Made by a program: the position numbers and the translations under genes. Below are positions 1 to 5,622 of a stretch of DNA of 6,889 nt, in pieces. Under the pieces are notes generated by a model, which saw only the letters and a program-made list of their open reading frames with translations, had not been told where the DNA came from and searched no databases. Positions within the stretch are counted from its first letter, which is position 1. Each line of letters starts with the position of its first letter. This DNA comes from Actinomycetota bacterium (GTDB lineage Bacteria > Actinomycetota > Humimicrobiia > Humimicrobiales > Humimicrobiaceae), in the NCBI GenBank assembly GCA_016870675.1, contig VGAU01000092.1:1-6889 (forward strand). The letters are read 5' to 3'.

Positions 1-23
1 TTAAAAACTTAGAAATTTTTTTT

Positions 24-1325
24 ATGTCAGCAACCTATAGAGTTATTAATTATATAATAGAATCAGGACCGGTCATCTTAATTCCGGCCATATTATTTAT
101 AATAAGCCTCCTTATCACCAGAAAACCGCTTAAGAACTTAAAAAATTGCGCATTCATACTTATTGGACTCGTCAGTCTTTCTGTAATGCTTACTCTTTTT
201 GTAAATTTTTTTGGGTCTATTACCAATACAATACTGATAAATTCTTCAAAAAAATTTGAAATTATTGACACAGGGTGGTTTGTTTCCAAAGCAGTCATTC
301 TAAACTCTCCTATAATTTTTCAAATAATAATAGCAATAGTAATTCTAAATCTCATTATGCTCTCTTTGAGATTTACAAGTACTATAAATATAGATTTCTG
401 GAACTATTGGAGTTTCCTGCTGGTAGGCTCGATTATTTTTGCAATTACAGAAATAAAATGGATAGGAATACTGATTGCAATGATAGTTGCTGCTATAACC
501 CTTGTACTATCAGATATTTATGCAACATATATTGAAAGTTATTTTGGCTTGAAGGGTATATCTACCCCACAGGCTCAAATTATTTGCTGGGCACCTGTTT
601 CACATCTTGTTAATGTTATCTTTAACAAGATTCCATTTATCAGGAGAGTCCATGTCTTTTATGAAGAAATTCAGTATAAGCTCGGAGTCGTTTCAGAACC
701 TATGATAATGGGATTTATCCTGGGATTTATAATTGGTGCAATTACAAGGTATAAGAATTTTTATTTAAACTTAGGTCCAAATCTTCTATGTGCTCTATCA
801 AGCGGTTTACTATTATCTATTATTATGATACTGCTTCCCAGGTCAGTAAACCTGCTTCTAAAGGGCTTAGTTCCTACTATAAATGATATAAAAAGTTTTA
901 TAAGCCAAAGAATTACAAAAAGAGAGCTGTACATTGGTCTGGATCCTATAGTTTTAGTCGGTCAACCTTCTATAATTATGTTATCAGTTATTATAATACC
1001 TCTGACCGTTTACATTTCAACCATTCTTCCAGGAAATGCTGTGCTCCCAAACGCTGACCTCATAATGATTCCATTTATACTAATCTGGGTTATAGCTCCA
1101 TCAAAGGGTGATATATTTAGAAGTCTTATCTCAGCAGTAATTATAATTCCAATAATACTGTGGATAACAACTGATATGGGATATTTATTTACCAATTTCT
1201 TCCTGAAATATAATATAGAGTTAGTAGAGGGTTACAAGAGGCTTTCAAGTATTGGTAGCAGCTCCAATATATTTTTCTGGATTCTACTGAAAATTATAGA
1301 ACCTATATTTAACTTATTTTTATAA
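24..1325 (+). CDS. gatC: PTS galactitol-type EIIC permease (GatC family)
   Basis: This is a 433-residue integral membrane protein, very hydrophobic with about ten or more membrane segments. It resembles the EIIC-Gat family, the channel subunit that moves galactitol or a related polyol across the membrane while the EIIB/EIIA partners phosphorylate it. Family landmarks seen, compared from memory with E. coli GatC: an N-terminal ESGPVILIPAIL stretch (13-24), IDTGW (81-85), a GISTPQAQ segment (178-185), IQYKLGVVSEPMIMGFILG (216-234), GLDPIVLVGQ (305-314) and LPGNAVLPNADL (335-346). Length is close to that of the family. The start at 24 gives the expected N-terminus, but the frame stays open to the left edge and no Shine-Dalgarno sequence is visible, so an upstream start is possible. 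EIIA and EIIB genes are not in the window. The true substrate cannot be read from the sequence; arabitol or another polyol is possible. The gene converges on the next one with 5 bases between stops. Confidence 0.88.
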   Translation: MSATYRVINYIIESGPVILIPAILFIISLLITRKPLKNLKNCAFILIGLVSLSVMLTLFVNFFGSITNTILINSSKKFEIIDTGWFVSKAVILNSPIIFQIIIAIVILNLIMLSLRFTSTINIDFWNYWSFLLVGSIIFAITEIKWIGILIAMIVAAITLVLSDIYATYIESYFGLKGISTPQAQIICWAPVSHLVNVIFNKIPFIRRVHVFYEEIQYKLGVVSEPMIMGFILGFIIGAITRYKNFYLNLGPNLLCALSSGLLLSIIMILLPRSVNLLLKGLVPTINDIKSFISQRITKRELYIGLDPIVLVGQPSIIMLSVIIIPLTVYISTILPGNAVLPNADLIMIPFILIWVIAPSKGDIFRSLISAVIIIPIILWITTDMGYLFTNFFLKYNIELVEGYKRLSSIGSSSNIFFWILLKIIEPIFNLFL

Positions 1326-1330
1326 AATTA

Positions 1331-1813
1331 TTACTTCTCTTTTCTTCTGGTAATCCTGTGAATATACTCTGTATATAAATTTTTTCGAATAGTTGGTTTT
1401 TTCCCAAAAATATTAATCCCATTTCTTTCCAGGACCAATTTTATTTTTTTATCATTATGCATAATAATATCTCTTACATCCATAAGGCTTATTCTGGTTA
1501 CCCATAAATCTGATTCATGAGAAATATATGGAAAAAAAGAGTAAGTTTTTATAATCTTTTTCCAGGGAATTTTTATCCTGTCAACCAAATCTACATAATT
1601 GATATCCGGGACTTTCTTTATAATGACCATGGCCTGATTCAATATTTCTAAATTAACTTTTTTTTCAATTCTTTTAAGATTGTACGAAGATATTGCCAAA
1701 AAGATTCCGTAAGCAATTACAAACGGAATTATAAAGTAGTAATACCTGGATAAAAAACTGACAATATATTTCCCTATTTTACCTAAAAATATTTCCAGCC
1801 AGATGTTAGTCAT
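1331..1813 (-). CDS. Unrecognised single-pass basic membrane protein, 160 aa
   Basis: I do not recognise this protein family. The reading frame is open up to 1924, but its first 37 codons run through tRNA-Ala and give the nonsense peptide typical of translated tRNA. The first sensible start is therefore the ATG at 1811-1813, giving 160 residues. One hydrophobic segment lies at about residues 24-43 (YYYFIIPFVIAYGIFLAISS). It is followed by a basic, partly helical soluble part rich in Lys, Arg and Ile, ending in RITRRKEK. No catalytic motif or signal peptidase site is seen. The ribosome binding site is poor: only an A-rich AATAAAAGA precedes the ATG. The gene begins 31 bases after tRNA-Ala on the same strand, so it may be transcribed from the tRNA promoter. 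Sustained frame length and sensible composition argue for a real gene. Topology and role are unknown. Confidence 0.6.
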   Translation of the reverse strand: MTNIWLEIFLGKIGKYIVSFLSRYYYFIIPFVIAYGIFLAISSYNLKRIEKKVNLEILNQAMVIIKKVPDINYVDLVDRIKIPWKKIIKTYSFFPYISHESDLWVTRISLMDVRDIIMHNDKKIKLVLERNGINIFGKKPTIRKNLYTEYIHRITRRKEK

Positions 1814-1844
1814 TCTTTTATTACATATGCAATAATAAAAAAAT

Positions 1845-1920
1845 TGGTGGAGATGAGCGGGATCGAACCGCTGACTTCCTGCTTGCAAGGCAGGCGCTCT
1901 CCCAGCTGAGCTACACCCCC
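1845..1920 (-). tRNA. tRNA-Ala (anticodon TGC)
   Basis: A complete 76-base cloverleaf is visible. The acceptor stem GGGGGTG/CATCTCC carries the G3-U70 wobble pair that is the main identity element for alanyl-tRNA synthetase, plus a second wobble at 5-68. The D stem is GCTC/GAGC, the anticodon stem CCTGC/GCAGG with loop CTTGCAA (anticodon at 1885-1887), and the T arm AGCGG-TTCGATC-CCGCT. The discriminator is A and the CCA end is encoded. It lies 14 bases downstream of tRNA-Ile on the same strand and is presumably cut from a shared precursor. A run of seven T follows almost directly (1843-1837). Confidence 0.98.
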
Positions 1921-1934
1921 ACAACTTAAGAAAC

Positions 1935-2011
1935 TGGTGGGCCTATCTGGACTCGAACCAGAGGCCTCATCCTTATCAGGGATGCGCTCTAACCAGCTGA
2001 GCTATAGGCCC
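1935..2011 (-). tRNA. tRNA-Ile (anticodon GAT)
   Basis: A complete 77-base cloverleaf is visible: acceptor stem GGGCCTA/TAGGCCC (perfect), D stem GCTC/GAGC, anticodon stem CATCC/GGATG with loop CTGATAA (anticodon GAT at 1975-1977), variable loop AGGCC, and T arm TCTGG-TTCGAGT-CCAGA. The discriminator is A with an encoded CCA. It is the first gene of the tRNA pair and starts roughly 18 bases after the inferred transcription start of the promoter at 2036-2064. An Ile(GAT)-Ala(TGC) pair is usual inside rRNA operons, but here it lies next to the gyrase genes, as in mycobacteria. Confidence 0.98.
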
Positions 2012-2031
2012 CATCCGAATTTTTAACAGGA

Positions 2032-2063
2032 TGACAAAATAACAATTTAATATACTTTTGTCA
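2032..2063. repeat. Perfect 8-bp inverted repeat across the tRNA promoter
   Basis: The plus strand reads TGACAAAA at 2032-2039 and TTTTGTCA at 2056-2063, exact reverse complements separated by 16 bases. One arm lies on the -35 box and the other on the -10 box. The half-site centres are 24 bp apart, a little over two helical turns, so both would face the same side of the DNA approximately. This could be a repressor or activator site, or a coincidence helped by the AT-rich promoter boxes. Nothing in the window identifies a binding protein. Confidence 0.4.
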
Positions 2064-2064
2064 A
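2036..2064 (-). promoter_or_regulatory. Promoter of the tRNA-Ile/tRNA-Ala transcript
   Basis: Reading the minus strand, a perfect -35 box TTGACA (2059-2064) is followed by exactly 17 bases and a -10 box TATTTT (2036-2041). The preceding TGT makes it an extended -10. The expected start near 2029 leaves a leader of about 18 bases before tRNA-Ile. This is the best promoter match seen in the window, which fits a stable RNA gene. No experimental start site is known. Confidence 0.75.
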
Positions 2065-2131
2065 GGCAAACCCACCGTAATTATATATAACTGTAAATTG
2101 ATTTTAAATAATAAAAGTTATCTACCTATTC

Positions 2132-2527
2132 TTATTCTTTAATACTGATTTTTTCTTCTTTTCCCGGTAAAAATCTTAATTCTATCCCGCCGCTGATTTT
2201 TAAAATAACATTCATTATCCAGACCATTAAAGTCCCAAAAGCAGCATAGAATACTGAAGCAATCAAACCCCCAACGACCGATATCACAATACCTATTATC
2301 ATTCCTCTACCGAAGAAATCAGTTATATCGATATTCTCTAAACCAATGCTTGCCAGCATACTATTTATATTATCAATACCAAAGGAAGATAATCCCTGCC
2401 AGGCAATAAGTCCAAATATTGCCATTAAAATTACAGATAATATAAAGAATATTACATAAAAAATCAGCAGGTACTTAAACATAGAAAACTCACTGATGCT
2501 TCTTAAAACTCTTCTTTCAACAGCCAT
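2132..2527 (-). CDS. DUF3566 membrane protein (Rv0007-like)
   Basis: This 131-residue protein matches the DUF3566 pattern as known from the protein encoded after gyrA in actinobacteria. It has an N-terminal basic stretch leading to VLRSISEFSMFKYLLIFY (7-24), a first membrane segment at about 18-45, and a middle soluble loop (about 46-74, with an acidic NIDITDFFG part). A second membrane segment at about 76-108 is Gly/Ala rich, and the short tail contains GGIELRFLPG (113-122). It lacks the long disordered N-terminal extension of the mycobacterial homologue. The function of the family is unknown; membrane location is inferred from the two hydrophobic segments. The start is supported by AAGGAG (2533-2538) five bases before the ATG. 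It lies downstream of gyrA and the DUF4870 gene and upstream of the tRNA pair, all on one strand. Confidence 0.82.
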   Translation of the reverse strand: MAVERRVLRSISEFSMFKYLLIFYVIFFILSVILMAIFGLIAWQGLSSFGIDNINSMLASIGLENIDITDFFGRGMIIGIVISVVGGLIASVFYAAFGTLMVWIMNVILKISGGIELRFLPGKEEKISIKE

Positions 2528-2565
2528 ATTTTCTCCTTAAATATACAAGAAATAAACTGCCTCAA

Positions 2566-2592
2566 ATTATATTCACTTTTTTTACAGCACAA
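2566..2592 (-). promoter_or_regulatory. Possible promoter of the DUF3566 gene
   Basis: On the minus strand a perfect TATAAT -10 box (2566-2571) lies 38 bases upstream of the ATG. The best -35 match is TTGTGC (2587-2592), only three of six bases and with a short 15-base spacer. In such AT-rich sequence a chance TATAAT is common, so this is tentative. The alternative is read-through from the gyrase operon. Confidence 0.3.
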
Positions 2593-2646
2593 AACCTTAT
2601 TATTCTCAGTTCAACAATATATAGTTTATAAAAACTACTGCACTTA

Positions 2647-3039
2647 TTACATCTTGAAATATTTATCTGTTAGGCCGGCAAGGCCGGGAATCCTGAAAGT
2701 TTTGCTCTGGAAACCCATAACAATTGCAATAATTGCAAATATCCAGCATACACCTGCCAGTACCCATCCAAGCCAGGAAAAGAAAAACCATCCAATATAA
2801 GGAATTAATCCTAAAATAAATGAAATTACAAGTATACACACGACCTCAACAATACCAAGAATCAAAGCCTGCAGCGCATTCCATTTTACAAATCGGTTTT
2901 CTTTCTCCAATAGCCAGATTATCAGCCCACCAAGCCAGCCAAAAAGGTAAGCTAGCAAGTTTGCAACTTTGGGATCAAGACCGGTTGAACTTTTTTTGCT
3001 TACATCCTCATCATAGCTTACTTTCTTCTCTTCTGCCAT
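2647..3039 (-). CDS. DUF4870 (Tic20-like) small membrane protein
   Basis: This 130-residue protein has a charged, Lys/Glu-rich N-terminus (1-18) followed by the DUF4870 signature. That signature is TGLDPKVANLLAYLFGWLGG (19-38), a first membrane segment, then EKENRFVKWNALQAL (45-59). Two more hydrophobic segments follow at about 60-78 and 83-109, and the tail ends in LTDKYFKM. The family is a widespread group of small three- or four-pass proteins distantly related to chloroplast Tic20; its bacterial function is not established. The start is clear: AAGGAGGT (3048-3055) lies eight bases before the ATG, the strongest ribosome binding site in the window. It sits 130 bases after gyrA and 119 bases before the DUF3566 gene. 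That separation and the strong binding site suggest it can be expressed on its own. Confidence 0.85.
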   Translation of the reverse strand: MAEEKKVSYDEDVSKKSSTGLDPKVANLLAYLFGWLGGLIIWLLEKENRFVKWNALQALILGIVEVVCILVISFILGLIPYIGWFFFSWLGWVLAGVCWIFAIIAIVMGFQSKTFRIPGLAGLTDKYFKM

Positions 3040-3062
3040 TTTGTTTTACCTCCTTTTTAAAT

Positions 3063-3081
3063 TGATATTTTATTAATATCA
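3063..3081. repeat. 7-bp inverted repeat in the DUF4870 leader
   Basis: TGATATT (3063-3069) and AATATCA (3075-3081) are exact reverse complements around a 5-base centre, TTATT. The element ends eight bases upstream of the ribosome binding site of the DUF4870 gene. It could be a compact operator or a weak leader hairpin, but it contains only two G/C pairs counting both arms' positions, so a chance origin in AT-rich DNA is quite possible. Confidence 0.3.
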
Positions 3082-3127
3082 TAAAGACAATTCTTCCAAT
3101 TACATTTAAAAACTGCTGATGGAAAAT

Positions 3128-3136
3128 ATAATAACA
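3128..3136 (-). promoter_or_regulatory. Possible extended -10 promoter of the DUF4870 gene
   Basis: The minus strand reads TGTTATTAT, an extended -10 (TG, one base, TATTAT). At 17 bases upstream there is only a weak -35 (TTAATT, three of six matches). A start near 3121 would give a leader of about 80 bases that contains the 3063-3081 inverted repeat and the strong ribosome binding site. No terminator is seen between gyrA and here, so co-transcription with gyrA remains possible. Confidence 0.3.
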
Positions 3137-3169
3137 GATTTGCATAATAAATTAAAACAAATCATTTAA

Positions 3170-5602
3170 TCAGCTTTCTGAGACAACTATTGAATACGAA
3201 GCTACTTTAGCCCCTTCTTCCAGATCAATAGCCTTAATCCCTTGCGTAGATCTTCCAATTCTTGATATTGACCTCGCAGGAATCCTGATAAGCACTCCCC
3301 TGTCGGATATTATCATAACATCATGCTCATCTTTCAGTATGCCTGCCCCGGCAACTTTTCCTTTTTTCTCAGTGATTTTTAGAGTCCTGACACCCAGCCC
3401 ACCCCTTTTTTGCTTTTTATATTCTGACAGCTGTGTCCTTTTCCCATAGCCATTCTCGGTAAGAACAAAGAGATCTCCATCGAGTTCTCTTGCAACCATC
3501 ATAGAGAGAACTTCATCCACTTTAGAAAGCTTCATTCCCTTTACTCCTCGTGAAGCTCTTCCCATTGGCCTGCAGTCTACTTCACTGAATCTTATAGCCT
3601 TCCCATTCCTGGAAACCATAATAATGTCATTATTACCATTGGATTTTTCCACTCCTATTAGCTCGTCTCCCTCTTTTATGTTAATGGCTATAATTCCGTC
3701 TCTTCTTGAAGTGTCATAGGCTTCAATAGAAGTCTTTTTGATTATCCCCTTTTTGGTGGCCATTATTAAATACTGGTCATCACCATAATCCTTAACTGCG
3801 ATTATCGCTGCAACCATCTCACCGGGTACAAATGGGAGCAGGTTTACAATTGCCTTGCCTTTAGACATTCTACTACCTGTAGGGATTTGATGAACTTTTA
3901 ACCTATATACCTTTCCAAGATTTGAGAAGAACATTATATAGTGATGAGTTGATGCTATAAACAGGTGTTTGACAAAATCATCCTCTTTTAAATCAGTCCC
4001 GGTTACTCCTCTTCCGCCTCTCCCCTGTTTTCTATAGGTAGTTACCGGAACCCTTTTTATATAACCTGAATGAGATATAGATATTACATTTTCCTCTTCT
4101 GGTATTAAATCCTCAATCTCAATATCGGAAATATCGGTAGTTATATCTGTTCTTCTTTCATCATTGTATTTTTTCTTAATCTCTCCCAGCTCATCTTTAA
4201 CTACTCCATATATTAGCTCGTTACTTCCAAGAAGTTGTTTTAATTCTTTTATTCTTTCAACTAATTGTTCATGTTCTAATTTTATCTTGTCTCTTTCCAG
4301 GCCAGTTAACCGGTGCAATCTTAAATCCAGTATAGCCTGGGCTTGTATTACGGTAAGTTCAAAGTTCTTTACCAGTCTTTTCCTTGCAGTAGGAACATCT
4401 TTTGAAGACCTTATGGTCTTTATCACTTCATCCAGATTATCCAGGGCTATTAAAAGCCCCTGCAGTATATGCTCGCGTTCCTCAGATTTCTTTAACTCGT
4501 ATTTGGTCCTTCTAACCACTACATCAAATCTATGTTTGGTGTACTCTTCTATTAAACGCAGTAAATTTAGAGTTCTTGGCACACCATCTACCAGAGACAG
4601 CATAATTATTCCAAAAGTATCCTCAAGCTGGGTATTCTTATACAAAGAATTAATAACTACGCTTGGAATTGAATCCTTTTTGAGTTCTACTACTACTCTC
4701 ATTCCACTTTTATCTGATTCATCACGCAGGTCATTAATCCCTTCTATTTTTTTAGTTCTGACCAGTTCAGCAATTTTTTCAACAAGTCTTGATTTATTTA
4801 CCTGATATGGAAGCTCGGTTATTATAACCTGGGTTTTGCCTTTTTTGGGCTGTTCCTGGTGCACTCTGCCTCTTACAACTAGACGGCCCCTGCCAGTCTC
4901 ATATGCCTCCCTGATTCCGCCAATACCCATTATAATTCCACCGGTGGGAAAATCCGGACCTTTAATCTTTTTCATCAAATCTTTAACTGTACTTTCATGA
5001 TTATCTATATAGTGAATAACCCCATCAATAATTTCTCCCAGATTATGAGGCGGAATATTAGTGGCCATACCTACAGCAATACCAGAAGAGCCATTAACTA
5101 AAAGATTTGGAAATTTCGAAGGCAGTATGGATGGCTCCTTTAAAGAACTGTCAAAATTATCCACAAACTCTATAGTATCTTTTTCAATATCCACCAGAAG
5201 TTCTTCAGAAATTGAAGAAAGCCTGGCTTCAGTATATCTCATAGCAGCCGCCCTATCACCATCAACAGAACCAAAATTTCCATGTCCATCTATTAAAACA
5301 TAACGCTGGGAAAAGTCCTGGGCCATACGCACCATTGCATCATAAACTGCAGTATCACCATGAGGATGATATTTTCCAAGCACTTCTCCTACGATTCGGG
5401 CACACTTCTTGTAAGGTGTATTGGATTTCATTCCCATATCGTGCATGGCATATAAAATTCTCCTGTGAACCGGCTTCAGACCATCTCTCACATCCGGCAG
5501 AGCCCTGCCAATAATTACACTCATTGCATAACTCAGGTAGGAATCCTGCATTTCCGATTCAATTTCAATATTTTTTACTTTACCCCGCAGTTCAAATACC
5601 AT
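3170..5602 (-). CDS. gyrA: DNA gyrase subunit A
   Basis: This is a complete 810-residue GyrA, the DNA-cleaving and DNA-wrapping subunit of the A2B2 gyrase that introduces negative supercoils using ATP. The winged-helix region carries KYHPHGDTAVYD (77-88). The catalytic tyrosine is Tyr123 in AAAMRYTEARL. A coiled coil with QAQAILDLRLHRLTGLE lies around 420-436. The six-blade C-terminal wrapping domain starts at about 505. The GyrA box reads QGRGGRG (526-532), and a second box-like motif QKRGGLG (731-737) is in a later blade. The quinolone-contact positions equivalent to E. coli Ser83 and Asp87 are Thr84 and Asp88, a drug-sensitive type of pair. Having the GyrA box separates it from ParC. There is no acidic C-terminal tail. 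The start is supported by AGGGGA (5607-5612) four bases before the ATG. It lies 20 bases after gyrB, so the two are surely one operon. Confidence 0.98.
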   Translation of the reverse strand: MVFELRGKVKNIEIESEMQDSYLSYAMSVIIGRALPDVRDGLKPVHRRILYAMHDMGMKSNTPYKKCARIVGEVLGKYHPHGDTAVYDAMVRMAQDFSQRYVLIDGHGNFGSVDGDRAAAMRYTEARLSSISEELLVDIEKDTIEFVDNFDSSLKEPSILPSKFPNLLVNGSSGIAVGMATNIPPHNLGEIIDGVIHYIDNHESTVKDLMKKIKGPDFPTGGIIMGIGGIREAYETGRGRLVVRGRVHQEQPKKGKTQVIITELPYQVNKSRLVEKIAELVRTKKIEGINDLRDESDKSGMRVVVELKKDSIPSVVINSLYKNTQLEDTFGIIMLSLVDGVPRTLNLLRLIEEYTKHRFDVVVRRTKYELKKSEEREHILQGLLIALDNLDEVIKTIRSSKDVPTARKRLVKNFELTVIQAQAILDLRLHRLTGLERDKIKLEHEQLVERIKELKQLLGSNELIYGVVKDELGEIKKKYNDERRTDITTDISDIEIEDLIPEEENVISISHSGYIKRVPVTTYRKQGRGGRGVTGTDLKEDDFVKHLFIASTHHYIMFFSNLGKVYRLKVHQIPTGSRMSKGKAIVNLLPFVPGEMVAAIIAVKDYGDDQYLIMATKKGIIKKTSIEAYDTSRRDGIIAINIKEGDELIGVEKSNGNNDIIMVSRNGKAIRFSEVDCRPMGRASRGVKGMKLSKVDEVLSMMVARELDGDLFVLTENGYGKRTQLSEYKKQKRGGLGVRTLKITEKKGKVAGAGILKDEHDVMIISDRGVLIRIPARSISRIGRSTQGIKAIDLEEGAKVASYSIVVSES

Positions 5603-5622
5603 TTATTCCCCTAACTAAATAT

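Noticed and set aside
275..535. Plus-strand open frame of 86 codons inside the permease gene
   Set aside because: It is a shifted frame of the clear EIIC coding sequence, and its Asn/Ser/Tyr-rich composition is typical of a frame shadow.
1814..1924. N-terminal extension of the 160-residue gene up to an ATG at 1924
   Set aside because: These codons are tRNA-Ala read as protein; the cloverleaf is complete and explains the sequence.
1935..2011. tRNA genes as an integration site for a mobile element
   Set aside because: No integrase, no repeated tRNA 3' end and no foreign gene block are seen beside them.
2622..2637. Hairpin TAGTTT/AAACTA after the DUF4870 gene as a terminator
   Set aside because: The stem has a single G/C pair and no T tract follows on the minus strand.
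3137..3163. Inverted repeat GATTTG/CAAATC after gyrA as a terminator
   Set aside because: The stem is only six AT-rich pairs with a 15-base loop and is not followed by a T run.
4164..4805. Plus-strand open frame of 213 codons inside gyrA
   Set aside because: It is antisense to strongly conserved gyrA sequence and Ser/Leu-rich in the way antisense frames are; it shows no family resemblance.
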